A stretch of DNA of 64,000 nt, taken from contig NZ_LR130760.1 of assembly GCF_900625095.1 (NCBI RefSeq), positions 2,949,989-3,013,988 of the forward strand. The letters are read 5' to 3'. Below the pieces are notes generated by a model that worked only from the letters and a program-made list of their open reading frames with translations, made no database searches and was not told where the DNA came from. The position numbers were made by a program, and so were the translations under genes. The DNA is from Acinetobacter ihumii. GTDB taxonomy: Bacteria > Pseudomonadota > Gammaproteobacteria > Pseudomonadales > Moraxellaceae. Shown here piece after piece: positions 40,128-49,525 of this stretch (positions are counted from its first letter, which is position 1; every line of letters starts with the position of its first letter).

Positions 40128-42359
40128 ATGTTGAATACTCAACCTAAAAGATTAGCACGTGCAATTTCTATCATGATGTTTATGGCGGCAGGCAACAATT
40201 TTGTTCATGCCGATAATGTTTTACCGACCATTAAACTTAAAGCTGACGATCAAGATCAGCAAGGGTATACCGTCCAGAAATCTAAATCTGCGACTAAAAT
40301 GGAGCTGGCGCTTAAGGATACGCCACAGTCTGTCAGTGTAATTACAAAAGAACAAATCGATGATCAAAACTTAACAACAGTTGAAGATGTATTGAATCAG
40401 ACCCCAGGTGTATATGTACAGCGTTTTGGCGCGCAAGGTGCAGTAGGCAATGGGGGAGAATATGTATTTTATTATGCTCGCGGTAAACAAGTTGTAAATT
40501 ATCAAGTTGATGGTGTGATGACAGCACCAGCGATTGATGGCAAAAATGGATCATCACTTAGTAATTTTGATCCTGCTGTTTTTGAAAATGTTACGATTAT
40601 TAAAGGTGCTACAGGTTTGACCAATGGTGCTGGTTATCCAAGCGCAAGCGTCAATTTTAATAGAAAACATGCCAATAGTAGTGTCCCAACTGGAGAGCTT
40701 AAACTAAGTACTGGCTCATGGGATACTTATCGTTCACAATTTGATGTACAGGGCGGCTTAAATAATTCAGGCTCTATTCGCGGTCGTGCTGTTGCATCGT
40801 ATGGTCAGGGCGATTCATGGAAAGCTTGGGGAGATAATCAGTCAGCGACACTGTATGGTATTATCGATGCAGATATTGATCCTAAAACAACGGTTTCTGT
40901 AGGTGGTATGCTGAGTCGTAATAAAGTTACTGGCCTTGGCGTGCATGGGATTGATATGTATGGTATTGATGGTAGCATTAACCCTTACACGCCTAGCTTT
41001 AATGCAAATGCAAAATGGGCATATAGTCGGGTTGATACTGTTAATCTATTTGCCCAAGCAAAACATGAGTTTGAAAATCGTTGGAAGTTGCAGGCAAACT
41101 ATAGTTATACGCAACAGCAAATTAAGTCGTTGTATGGGGTGATTGGTGTCGCCTCTGTAAATTATTCTGATCAGGATGTCATCAAGGGTACAACAACTTA
41201 TAAAGCACATTATGCATCTCTAGCTGCCTCACAAAATAACTTTAATCCTGAAGAACATAGTTTAGATGTTTCTGCATCAGGGCCGTATCAGTTATTTGGT
41301 CGTGAACATGAGTTGATGCTGGGTGCAAGTTATCAGCATATTGAAAATAACAATAACAATTTCTCAGGTTACAACAGTGCTAATGTGGTTGATTTGAGAA
41401 CGTGGAATGGTGATGTTGCATTACCTAGCGCGGCGACTCAAGTGGTAGGGGTGAATAACAAGAAATATGAGCAGGTAGGATATTATTTAGCTACACGCTT
41501 AAATCCAATTGATCATTTACATGTGATTGCAGGTGCTCGTTTATCTGACTATGATTATGAAACATTAGTTACGACTGCAACAAAAAAAACACCTACCCAT
41601 TTTAGTACTTATGCAAAAGTTACTCCGTATGCAGGTATTACTTATGACATTGCCCCATGGTTAACTGCTTATGCAAGTTATACCAATATTTTTATGCCAC
41701 AGAATAACCGTGACTACAATTATGCTTTATTGGATCCGCAAGAAGGTGATAACTATGAAGGTGGTTTTAAAGCGGCATTCTTTGAAAATCGCCTCAATCT
41801 GAGCGCTTCATATTTTGAAGCCAAGATGGATAATGTAGCAGATGCTGGTACAAAGTATGGAAACAATATTCCTGCTGATTTAGTTGGAATCGTCTTACCA
41901 ACTGATAACTATTATGCTGAAATGGATGGGGTAAAAACCAAAGGCTATGAGATAGAAGCAAGTGGGGAAATTCTAGACGGATGGAATATTCAGACTGGTT
42001 ATACTCATGCAAAATCAAAACAGAATGGTGTAAAAGTAAATACAACGATCCCAGAAGATCAATACAAGCTATTTACCACGTATAACCTCCCGATATTAGA
42101 TAAAAAACTGACTATTGGTGGTGGTTTAAATTGGCAAAGTGCTTTCTATAATGGGAATGTTAAAGGTATAAATTATATTGCCTATAAACAAGATCAATTT
42201 GCACTTGTTAGTTTAATGGCTAAGTATCAGATTAATCGTGATTTAAGTGTTACGTTCAATGTAGACAATGTTACCAATGAAAAGTATCGTCTCAATACTT
42301 GGGCAAATACTTACGGTGATCCAACCAGTTATACGGGATCATTAAGCTATAAATTCTAA
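40128..42359 (+). CDS. TonB-dependent siderophore receptor
   Basis: This 743-residue outer-membrane receptor imports a ferric siderophore using TonB energy. A signal peptide (to about residue 28, VHADN) is followed by a TonB-box-like stretch, the plug domain (LKDTPQSVSVITKEQIDDQNLTTVEDVL, GYPSASVNFNRK), and a 22-strand barrel ending in the terminal aromatic SLSYKF. Overall pattern resembles FhuE/FpvA-type hydroxamate receptors; substrate is not known. AGGGG precedes the ATG, a Fur-box-like site lies upstream, and a strong terminator follows. No siderophore synthesis genes are adjacent. Confidence 0.9.
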   Translation: MLNTQPKRLARAISIMMFMAAGNNFVHADNVLPTIKLKADDQDQQGYTVQKSKSATKMELALKDTPQSVSVITKEQIDDQNLTTVEDVLNQTPGVYVQRFGAQGAVGNGGEYVFYYARGKQVVNYQVDGVMTAPAIDGKNGSSLSNFDPAVFENVTIIKGATGLTNGAGYPSASVNFNRKHANSSVPTGELKLSTGSWDTYRSQFDVQGGLNNSGSIRGRAVASYGQGDSWKAWGDNQSATLYGIIDADIDPKTTVSVGGMLSRNKVTGLGVHGIDMYGIDGSINPYTPSFNANAKWAYSRVDTVNLFAQAKHEFENRWKLQANYSYTQQQIKSLYGVIGVASVNYSDQDVIKGTTTYKAHYASLAASQNNFNPEEHSLDVSASGPYQLFGREHELMLGASYQHIENNNNNFSGYNSANVVDLRTWNGDVALPSAATQVVGVNNKKYEQVGYYLATRLNPIDHLHVIAGARLSDYDYETLVTTATKKTPTHFSTYAKVTPYAGITYDIAPWLTAYASYTNIFMPQNNRDYNYALLDPQEGDNYEGGFKAAFFENRLNLSASYFEAKMDNVADAGTKYGNNIPADLVGIVLPTDNYYAEMDGVKTKGYEIEASGEILDGWNIQTGYTHAKSKQNGVKVNTTIPEDQYKLFTTYNLPILDKKLTIGGGLNWQSAFYNGNVKGINYIAYKQDQFALVSLMAKYQINRDLSVTFNVDNVTNEKYRLNTWANTYGDPTSYTGSLSYKF

Positions 42360-42367
42360 TCATAGGC

Positions 42368-42400
42368 AAAAAAAACTCTTCCATTAGGAAGAGTTTTTTT
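42368..42400. terminator. Bidirectional terminator after the siderophore receptor
   Basis: AAAAAAAACTCTTCC pairs with GGAAGAGTTTTTTT around a 4-nt loop. It serves the receptor and the convergent LysR gene. Confidence 0.92.
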
Positions 42401-42419
42401 ATTGCTTAATTTAAAGCGT

Positions 42420-43307
42420 TTAATTAACACGATGTTCACAAAAATTCATAAAGGCTTTCAAACCCGGTCCCTGATATTTCTGGCGGTGTACCAATACATG
42501 TAATGGACGAGTCAGTTCCCAGAAAGGCGTGTCTAAAATCACCAATTGACCCTTTTCAATTAGTGGTTCAATTGCGAGTTTAGAAATACACGACATGCCT
42601 AAACCACCTGCAACGATTTTCAAGATCGCTTCATTGTGCCCAAGTGTGAGACGGATATTGGCATCCGGTACATCCTGTAAAATCGCATTATCAAACACTT
42701 CACGTGTTCCCGAACCTTCTTCACGTAAAATCCATTCTACGTTTAAAAAATCCTGCGGGGTTAAGGCACGATTGAGTTTGGCTAAGGGATGTTCTGGCGA
42801 GCAACATACTGCCAATTCATCATTACGCCAGTGAATACACTGCAACTGCGGTAAATGACATGAACCTTCAATCAGTGCTAAATCAAGCTGGAATTGGTTG
42901 ACGGCTTCAATCATCTGACGTGTATTACCGACCTGAAGCTGTAAATGGGCTTGAGGATGAACCTGAAGAAAATCAGCCATCAAATCGGGAATCAGATAAT
43001 CACTAATGGTCAGGGTCGCGCCCAAACGTAAATCAATACTTTGCAATTCACCTTTGGCAGCTTGTTCAAAAGCTTCACAACGCCCCAATATTTCTAAGGC
43101 TTGTGGGAGTAAAAAACGACCTAAATCATTGAGTTGTAAACGCTTACCTAAGCGATCGAATAGTGGTGCGCCTAAACCGTCTTCAAGATCGGCCAGTGCC
43201 ATACTGGCAGCACTTTGTGTCAATCTAACCGCATCACTGGCCTTGGTGACCGTTCCCTCTTGAGCGACTGCCACAAAGACAGCCAGCTGACGTAATGTCA
43301 TGCGCAT
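42420..43307 (-). CDS. LysR-family regulator (FinR/YeiE-like)
   Basis: This 295-residue regulator has an N-terminal winged helix-turn-helix (LRQLAVFVAVAQEGTVTKASDAVRLTQSAASMALADLE) and a LysR substrate-binding domain. It is divergent from an fpr gene 84 bp away. In Pseudomonas, FinR, a LysR-type protein transcribed divergently from fpr, activates fpr under superoxide stress, so the same role is probable here; the sequence also resembles YeiE. The inducer is not known. An AAGG site precedes the ATG at 43307. Confidence 0.82.
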   Translation of the reverse strand: MRMTLRQLAVFVAVAQEGTVTKASDAVRLTQSAASMALADLEDGLGAPLFDRLGKRLQLNDLGRFLLPQALEILGRCEAFEQAAKGELQSIDLRLGATLTISDYLIPDLMADFLQVHPQAHLQLQVGNTRQMIEAVNQFQLDLALIEGSCHLPQLQCIHWRNDELAVCCSPEHPLAKLNRALTPQDFLNVEWILREEGSGTREVFDNAILQDVPDANIRLTLGHNEAILKIVAGGLGMSCISKLAIEPLIEKGQLVILDTPFWELTRPLHVLVHRQKYQGPGLKAFMNFCEHRVN

Positions 43308-43351
43308 GAATGAAGCCTTACTCTTGAAAAGTATTCATAATTTCTGCTGTC

Positions 43352-43367
43352 ATGCTAACATGAGCAT
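43352..43367. promoter_or_regulatory. Candidate LysR operator between regulator and fpr
   Basis: ATGCTAACATGAGCAT is an inverted repeat (ATGCT-N6-AGCAT) in the divergent promoter region, 25 bp before the fpr start codon. LysR proteins bind such dyads; the assignment is by place and symmetry only. Confidence 0.45.
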
Positions 43368-43391
43368 ACCCTGTCGTGCCATGTTGAAATT

Positions 43392-44153
43392 ATGTCAATT
43401 GAGAAATTTAGCGTAGAAAAGGTTTTATCTGTCCACCGTTGGACCTCCAATTTATTTAGTTTTCGCATGACCCGTCCAGCACATTTCAAATTTACAGCAG
43501 GTCAATTTGCCCGGATTGGTTTAAAAGTGGGGGATGATTTGGTGGTGCGCGCTTATTCAGTGGTGTCATCGCCTTTTGATGACACGCTGGAATTCTTTTC
43601 AATTGTTGTTCCAAATGGTGCCTTTACCTCGAATTTACAGCACTTAAACATAGGTGATGAGCTTTACCTTGAAAAAATTCCATACGGTTTTTTAACCTTG
43701 GCACGTTATCAATTGCCTTCACCACAGGATTTATGGCTTTTGGCAACAGGTACAGGTTTGGCTCCATTTATTTCCATGTTGCAGGATTTTGCAACATGGC
43801 AAAATTATCAGCACATCCATTTGGTTTATAGTGTACGTACTGCATCTGAATTGGCTTATGTCGATCGTATACAGGAAATTGCTGCAACTTTTGGTGAAGG
43901 GCATACTGGGTTTAAGTTTGTACCGGTAATTACGCGTGATCCAAATGCAGCTTTACATGACAGATTACCTGTACTGATTGAAAATGGAGAATTAGAAAAA
44001 GCAGTGGGATATACGTTCAATCCTGCAACCAGCCATATCATGCTTTGTGGTAATCCAGAAATGGTTGAAGATACTAAAGAAGCTCTAAAACGACGTGGTT
44101 TAAGTATGAACCGTCGTGGTGAGGGCAATATCGCAGTCGAAAACTATTGGTAA
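43392..44153 (+). CDS. fpr: Ferredoxin/flavodoxin-NADP+ reductase
   Basis: This 253-residue FAD enzyme moves electrons between NADPH and ferredoxin or flavodoxin, supporting Fe-S cluster repair and oxidative-stress defence. FAD-binding motif RAYSVVS, pyrophosphate region, NADP-binding GTGLAPFISML, and the C-terminal GEGNIAVENYW are those of the Fpr family. It is divergent from a LysR regulator. Confidence 0.92.
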   Translation: MSIEKFSVEKVLSVHRWTSNLFSFRMTRPAHFKFTAGQFARIGLKVGDDLVVRAYSVVSSPFDDTLEFFSIVVPNGAFTSNLQHLNIGDELYLEKIPYGFLTLARYQLPSPQDLWLLATGTGLAPFISMLQDFATWQNYQHIHLVYSVRTASELAYVDRIQEIAATFGEGHTGFKFVPVITRDPNAALHDRLPVLIENGELEKAVGYTFNPATSHIMLCGNPEMVEDTKEALKRRGLSMNRRGEGNIAVENYW

Positions 44154-44254
44154 TGCACTGGGGTTATCGCAGTGCAAAAATCGCGGCTTATACCATACAG
44201 AATTATTCAAATCATCTAGTTTGATTTAAAACGCATCGGCACACATTTCAGGAC

Positions 44255-44677
44255 TTAATGTACGAACATATCCATAAATTCACGGAGTTCCTGAATTGCG
44301 GTTTCCAGATCGGTACTTAACCACGTGGCTTCAAAAAAACCTGCATAATGTTCAAGTCGCTGTTGTGGAACCACCAGGCGTATAGGACATTCTTCTTCAA
44401 GCATTCGCCACGGTAAAATCGGAACTTCATTGTCCAGAAATGAATTGACGTTGCGAATGTCAATAATCATGGCGTTAATACAATCTGGAAAAGGCATGAC
44501 TGAAAACTCTTCAGTACGACGGCGAAAATATTCCAGATCACCCCATTTCAGACTATAGCTTGGTTTATTAAAACTGATGATGCCAATCAGGTGTTCATCA
44601 CGCGTGTAATGTAATGAACATTCATGTGTGACGTCAGTGTCTAAATCCAGAGTGACGCTTTGCTGACGGTAGGACAT
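44255..44677 (-). CDS. Conserved hypothetical protein
   Basis: This 140-residue acidic soluble protein has mixed alpha/beta character and no motif I recognise. Some stretches (MIIDIRNVNSF, ILPWRMLEEECPIRLVVP) recall small proteins that map STAS-like folds, but I would not assign one. It is a lone minus-strand gene between fpr and a small membrane protein gene. Confidence 0.7.
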   Translation of the reverse strand: MSYRQQSVTLDLDTDVTHECSLHYTRDEHLIGIISFNKPSYSLKWGDLEYFRRRTEEFSVMPFPDCINAMIIDIRNVNSFLDNEVPILPWRMLEEECPIRLVVPQQRLEHYAGFFEATWLSTDLETAIQELREFMDMFVH

Positions 44678-44829
44678 AAAGACCTGAGTAAAAAAATGGG
44701 TGGGATAGTATAGCTCATTTTTATATACAACGCAGAAACAAAGAACACGATTGCGCTATGCTTTTTCACACAATGCTACATAAGTGCTTGTTATGATGAA
44801 GAACATGGACAATAAAACAGGGGATCAAA

Positions 44830-45066
44830 ATGACACATGATTTTAATAAACCGAATTCACATACTTCTACACCCGAAGAAACTGAGAAAAAGAGACGTTT
44901 ACCAGTTTACATTTTGATTGTAGTTGGCATATTTTTGATTGCGTTAATTGTATATATGGTCGCTGATCATAAACCTGATGCAAGCGATGCACCACCAGAT
45001 CATCCGAATCCGAGTGCTGAGCCTGCAACACCAAATAATTCAACCACCAATAGTCAGCAATCTTAA
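44830..45066 (+). CDS. Small single-pass membrane protein
   Basis: This 78-residue protein has a polar N-terminus, one helix (about residues 25-45, VYILIVVGIFLIALIVYMV) and a Pro/Asn/Ser-rich outer tail. GGGGA precedes the ATG and a good terminator follows, so it is a real single-gene unit. Its function is unknown. Confidence 0.65.
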   Translation: MTHDFNKPNSHTSTPEETEKKRRLPVYILIVVGIFLIALIVYMVADHKPDASDAPPDHPNPSAEPATPNNSTTNSQQS

Positions 45067-45092
45067 AGATCGTGTGAATGGTTGGTAATTTT

Positions 45093-45124
45093 AAAGCCCT
45101 TTAATAACACTAAAGGGCTTTTTT
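45093..45124 (+). terminator. Terminator of the small membrane protein gene
   Basis: AAGCCCTTTA pairs with TAAAGGGCTT, followed by further Ts. Confidence 0.88.
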
Positions 45125-45307
45125 GCAATCTTTTGCACTGTTTTTGTAGGAGTTCTTATATTGTAGGTTGAATAAAAAAAAGCCACGAAATAAGGTGAAA
45201 ATCATCACAAATATAGCGTATTTCAATAAACACTTTATTTTACTGCTGAATAAATTTCGAAAATCAAATTTAAAGCAGTGAACAATATAACAAGAGGGCA
45301 TGACAAG

Positions 45308-46996
45308 ATGAATGATTATGTTGGCAATGAGTCCGCTCAGGCTCATTATGGATTGATGTACTATTGGGATATGTTCCAGCCCATTATTGCTGCAATTGCA
45401 ATTTTTATTATTGGCTGGATTCTAGCACTGTTGATTGCAGCAGGAATAAAAAAACTTCTCACTGCATTAGGAACCAATCGGCATTTATCGAGTGCCACAG
45501 GTAAAGCCCCAGATTTTGAAGGGATTATCTCCAAATTTGTGTTCTGGTTCGTGTTAATTATTGCCTTAATTGCGTCATTAAATGTCCTGAATATTTATAG
45601 TGTCAGTGGCCCATTTAGTGCCATGGTGACTCAAGTTCTGGTGTTTGTTCCAAATCTGATTGCGGCAGCAGTGGTTGCTTTTGTAGGTTGGATCTTGGCA
45701 CGTTTAGTGCGTGCTGTTTTAAGCAAAGGGTTGGCAAAAACCCAGCTTGATGAGAAATTAAGTACAGAAGTCGGTGTTCGACCACTGAGTGAAAATATTG
45801 CCGATATCGTATATTGGCTCATTTTGCTTTTATTCCTACCGATTGTGCTTTCGATTTTAGGACTTTCAGGACTGCTTTTACCTGTACAAGCGATGGTGGC
45901 TGATGTCGTTGGCTATCTTCCAAATATCTTTATTGCTGGTGTGATTATTTTTGTCGGTTATATTTTGGCAAAAATTGTACGCGGCATTGTTGAAAGTTTG
46001 CTCAATAGCCTGGGTATACAGACTCAAGCTGAGAAAATTGGTCTGTTTAAAAATAGCAATGTTGCTTCAGTATTGGGTTCGCTGGTCTTTGCTCTCATTT
46101 TTATTACGGCATTGATTATCGCATTTGAAGCACTTGGAATTGAATCGATTTCACAACCTGCTACGGCAATGTTGAATGAGATCATGTATGCGATTCCGAA
46201 TATTATCGCGGCTGGTTTGATTCTGACTATTGCTTATGTGGTTTCTCGCTTTGTGGCAAAACTGGTTGAAGATATTTTGGCGGGAACAGGTGTTGATGAG
46301 GTTCCAGCAAAATTCGATTTACAACGCTTTTTGGGAACCACCAAAGTTTCACATGTAGTTGGTGTACTCATTGTGTTCTTTACCATGCTGTTTGCTGTAG
46401 CAGAAGCTGCAAATCGTCTTGGTTTTGATCAAATTAGTCATTTGATTGCGATCTTTATAGCCTTTGGTGCCAATATTTTATTGGGTGCAGTTATTTTGGT
46501 CATTGGCTTCTGGTTAGCCAATATTGTAGCCAATGTGGTACAGCGCGGTGAATATAATAGTTCACGCTGGTTAGGAAATTTGGTTCGTATTTTAATTATG
46601 GGCTTGGTTCTAGCGATGGGTCTGCGCGCAATGGGCATTGCCGATTCAATCGTCAATCTGGCGTTTGGTTTAACGCTCGGTTCAGTCGCCGTGGCTTTTG
46701 CTTTGGCCTTTGGTCTAGGTGGTCGTCAGCCTGCTGAACGCGTTTTAACTGATTTAATTGATAAAGCCAAGGCAGAAGGCAAACAGCCAAATCCACTTGC
46801 TGCAACAACGCCAAGTGTGGTGGTTGAAACTCCAGACACGTCATCTACCGTGGCAGCATCAGAGGTGGCAACAGATCATAATGTACCGAGTACTTTCGAT
46901 GTTGATCCAGCGCATAAGCCTTTAAACAATCCATATGGTTCTAAAGGTGAAGGTGACGATGATGCAACGCTAAAACCCGATGACCAACCAAAATAA
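45308..46996 (+). CDS. Multi-helix mechanosensitive-channel-like membrane protein
   Basis: The protein has about 562 residues. It carries repeated units of a conserved TM-helix (PF05552-like) pattern, seen as IIGWILALLIAAGIKKLL, VGWILARLVRAVLSKGL, VGYILAKIVRGIVESLL and AYVVSRFVAKLVEDIL, each after a PNLIAAA-like helix. Such proteins are annotated as mechanosensitive ion channel family members without the full MscS domain. The C-terminus is a hydrophilic tail of about 90 residues. ATG 45308 is preferred (AGAGGG upstream); GTG 45278 is in frame. A role in osmotic or envelope stress is inferred. Confidence 0.8.
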   Translation: MNDYVGNESAQAHYGLMYYWDMFQPIIAAIAIFIIGWILALLIAAGIKKLLTALGTNRHLSSATGKAPDFEGIISKFVFWFVLIIALIASLNVLNIYSVSGPFSAMVTQVLVFVPNLIAAAVVAFVGWILARLVRAVLSKGLAKTQLDEKLSTEVGVRPLSENIADIVYWLILLLFLPIVLSILGLSGLLLPVQAMVADVVGYLPNIFIAGVIIFVGYILAKIVRGIVESLLNSLGIQTQAEKIGLFKNSNVASVLGSLVFALIFITALIIAFEALGIESISQPATAMLNEIMYAIPNIIAAGLILTIAYVVSRFVAKLVEDILAGTGVDEVPAKFDLQRFLGTTKVSHVVGVLIVFFTMLFAVAEAANRLGFDQISHLIAIFIAFGANILLGAVILVIGFWLANIVANVVQRGEYNSSRWLGNLVRILIMGLVLAMGLRAMGIADSIVNLAFGLTLGSVAVAFALAFGLGGRQPAERVLTDLIDKAKAEGKQPNPLAATTPSVVVETPDTSSTVAASEVATDHNVPSTFDVDPAHKPLNNPYGSKGEGDDDATLKPDDQPK

Positions 46997-47017
46997 ATTT
47001 TGATTTTTGCTTAAAGA

Positions 47018-47048
47018 TCGGCCACTCTATCCAGAGTGGTCGTTTTTT
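47018..47048 (+). terminator. Terminator of the channel-like gene
   Basis: GCCACTCT pairs with AGAGTGGT around a 4-nt loop, followed by CG and six Ts. Confidence 0.85.
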
Positions 47049-47182
47049 AGACCTTTAAAAGAATAGAGGTCTTTCATCATGGTTAAGTCCTTTCAATTTT
47101 TTTCCCAAGTGAGAAATAAATAATAAGCACTTATGAAAGACATTTTTATACGTGAGTCATAAAAATAACAGTGGAGTGACAT

Positions 47183-47368
47183 ATGCAAAAACAGCCGAAT
47201 CGTTTTATTGCACCAATTGTGATTGCAGGAATAACTGTTGGTTTTTTAGTGAGTGCCTATAAATTTGTATTTGCCAAGCCCAAGCCTGAGCAGAGCGAAA
47301 AAACAGTAGCAGACTCTGAACAAGAAACGCCTTCACTTAAAACTGAGCAAACCGATGCAGCCCCTTAA
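47183..47368 (+). CDS. Small membrane-anchored protein
   Basis: This 61-residue protein has one N-terminal hydrophobic helix (about 10-28) and a charged Glu/Lys/Thr-rich tail that would face the periplasm. GTGGAGTG precedes the ATG. It converges closely on the next gene (12 bp between stops). Function unknown. Confidence 0.6.
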   Translation: MQKQPNRFIAPIVIAGITVGFLVSAYKFVFAKPKPEQSEKTVADSEQETPSLKTEQTDAAP

Positions 47369-47380
47369 TTTTGCTGTGCT

Positions 47381-48577
47381 TCATACATATTGTGCCGCCG
47401 CATAGGCAGATGACCATGCCCATTGAAAGTTATAACCGCCTAAGTGTCCTGTTACATCCAATACTTCACCAATAAAATAAAGTCCATGAACACGCTGACT
47501 TTGCATTGTTTTTGATGAAATTTCAGCAGTATCAACACCACCCAACGTCACTTCGGCGGTACGGTAGCCTTCTGTCCCTGAAGGTTTGACCACAAAGCTC
47601 TGTAATTGAGATGCGATTTGCTCCAATACTGTGTCGCTCAGTTGTGCAATCGCAGTGTCTGCATAATCTGACCAAATCAGTTGTTGCAACTCAAGCACAA
47701 TGCTTTTTGCTGTGAACTCTGAAACTAGGGTTCGAAGCAAGACTTTGGGTTGCTGCTGTTTTTTGAGTTTAAAATATTCGATTAAGTCTTGTGCTGGGAA
47801 AAAGTTAATCTGAAAACTTTCTCCTGCGTGCCAATAATTGGAAAGTTGTAATGAACTTGGGCCGCTTAAACCCCGATGGGTAAACAATAGTGCTTCGGTA
47901 AAACTATGTTTATCATTAGACAGAGTGACATCTAATGCATTGCCACTCAAGCGAGTGGTGACTTCTTTAAATTGATCGGAAAAAGTAAACGGAACCAGTC
48001 CTGCGCGGGTCGGAAAAACGGGATGACCAAATTGTTTAGCAATCTCATAACCTACACCTGAACCACCGAGTGTTGGAATGGATAAGCCACCCGAAGCGAC
48101 CACCAGAGATTCACAACTGAAATGTCCTTGCGTTGTGCTGACCTGAAATAAAGCATTGTCCAGTTTTTTGACTGTTTTTAATTCACAGTCCGTTTTAAGC
48201 GTGACTAGTTTGGCTTTTTCACATTCTGCGAGCAGCATATTTAAAATATCTTTTGAACCATTTAAGGTAAAAAGCTGGCCGTGTTTGCGTTCTTCGTAAG
48301 CAATCCCATAGTCACAAACCATGCCGATAAAATCCCAGTTGCTATAACGCGACAAGGCAGAAATGACAAAATGTGGATTATGGGAAATAAAATTTTCAGG
48401 CTCGACATACAGGTTGGTAAAGTTGCATTTACCTCCACCTGACATCAGAATTTTTTTACCGACTTTATTGGCTTTTTCAACCACCAGCACTTTACGCCCA
48501 CGCCATGCAGCATGTGCAGCCAGCATCAGTCCAGATGCACCTGCACCCAGAACAATGACATCATAATGCATGGACAT
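47381..48577 (-). CDS. HI0933/YhiN-family FAD-dependent oxidoreductase
   Basis: This 398-residue flavoprotein has an N-terminal Rossmann dinucleotide-binding motif (VIVLGAGASGLMLAAHAA), the family motif KKILMSGGGKCNFTN, and the C-terminal LGGYNFQWAWSSAYAAA that completes the FAD site. YhiN-like proteins are conserved but poorly characterised; relatives act as reductases on diverse substrates. ATG codons at 48577 and 48571 are both possible. Confidence 0.88.
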   Translation of the reverse strand: MSMHYDVIVLGAGASGLMLAAHAAWRGRKVLVVEKANKVGKKILMSGGGKCNFTNLYVEPENFISHNPHFVISALSRYSNWDFIGMVCDYGIAYEERKHGQLFTLNGSKDILNMLLAECEKAKLVTLKTDCELKTVKKLDNALFQVSTTQGHFSCESLVVASGGLSIPTLGGSGVGYEIAKQFGHPVFPTRAGLVPFTFSDQFKEVTTRLSGNALDVTLSNDKHSFTEALLFTHRGLSGPSSLQLSNYWHAGESFQINFFPAQDLIEYFKLKKQQQPKVLLRTLVSEFTAKSIVLELQQLIWSDYADTAIAQLSDTVLEQIASQLQSFVVKPSGTEGYRTAEVTLGGVDTAEISSKTMQSQRVHGLYFIGEVLDVTGHLGGYNFQWAWSSAYAAAQYV

Positions 48578-48607
48578 AAATCTACTCAGCGTGATAAAAG
48601 CGCGACA

Positions 48608-49513
48608 TTATAAAAGATTTTGTCTGCCCTGTAATCCACCACTATGAATCGCTAAAATTCGGGTATTGGGGGCAAAGTAATGGTGTTTAATTAAATCTAA
48701 AATACCAAACAGCATTTTTCCTGTATAAATCGGTTCAAGCGGAATCTGATATTGTTCTTCAAACCCATGAATAAACTCAATTAATAGAGGTGAAGTTTTA
48801 GCATATCCTCCAAAACAATAGTCATCGCGAATATTCCAATTGCTTTTTTCTGTCAGATTGGCAATGTCCTGTTTTAAAAAATCACCTTTAAGTGCAGAAA
48901 ACCCCATGACAGTTTGATGAGAATTACTGGCTTCAATCAGCCCTGTAAGGGTTCCTCCAGTTCCTACCGCACAGCAGATTACATCATAATTTTGGCGATC
49001 TGCATCCGTTAAAATTTCTGTGCAGCCTTGAATAGCGAGCGTATTCGTTCCGCCTTCAGGAATAATATAAGCTTTTGGAAAACGCCGTTGCAATTCGACC
49101 AAAAAATCGGCTTGGTTTTTATTGCGATAATCCTGTCTGCTGATAAATTCAAGCTGCATGCCAAACTGCGAGGCAGTGGTCAATGTGTGATTTAAGCGTT
49201 GCTGTGCAAGTTCTTCGCCACGAATAATGCCAATACTTTTAAAACCGAAATAATCAGCAGCATAAGCTGTGGCCGCAATATGATTAGAAAATGCACCGCC
49301 AAAGGTAATGATAGTATCTAAACCAAGCTGTTTTGCATATTGCAGGTTGTATTTGAGCTTATAAAATTTATTGCCTGAAATCTGTGGATGGATCAGATCC
49401 AGCCGTTTTAAAGCGAGATGTATCTCAGGCTGATCGATGAGCGTTTGATATTTTACAGCTTGTTCGATAGCGTTAAACATAGCAGGCAGCTTGAATGAAG
49501 ACGTCATAGACAT
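48608..49513 (-). CDS. PLP-dependent ACC deaminase / D-cysteine desulfhydrase family enzyme
   Basis: This 301-residue enzyme has the fold-type II PLP pattern: ISGNKFYKLKYNL with the Schiff-base lysine near residue 50, FGGAFSNHIAATAYA, and a glycine-rich phosphate-binding stretch CAVGTGGTLTGLIEA. D-cysteine desulfhydrase or a related amino acid lyase is more likely than true ACC deaminase. It is downstream of the efflux genes on the same strand, 12 bp after the HlyD gene, so it may be read with them. Confidence 0.82.
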   Translation of the reverse strand: MSMTSSFKLPAMFNAIEQAVKYQTLIDQPEIHLALKRLDLIHPQISGNKFYKLKYNLQYAKQLGLDTIITFGGAFSNHIAATAYAADYFGFKSIGIIRGEELAQQRLNHTLTTASQFGMQLEFISRQDYRNKNQADFLVELQRRFPKAYIIPEGGTNTLAIQGCTEILTDADRQNYDVICCAVGTGGTLTGLIEASNSHQTVMGFSALKGDFLKQDIANLTEKSNWNIRDDYCFGGYAKTSPLLIEFIHGFEEQYQIPLEPIYTGKMLFGILDLIKHHYFAPNTRILAIHSGGLQGRQNLL

Positions 49514-49525
49514 AGGCTAGATCAG

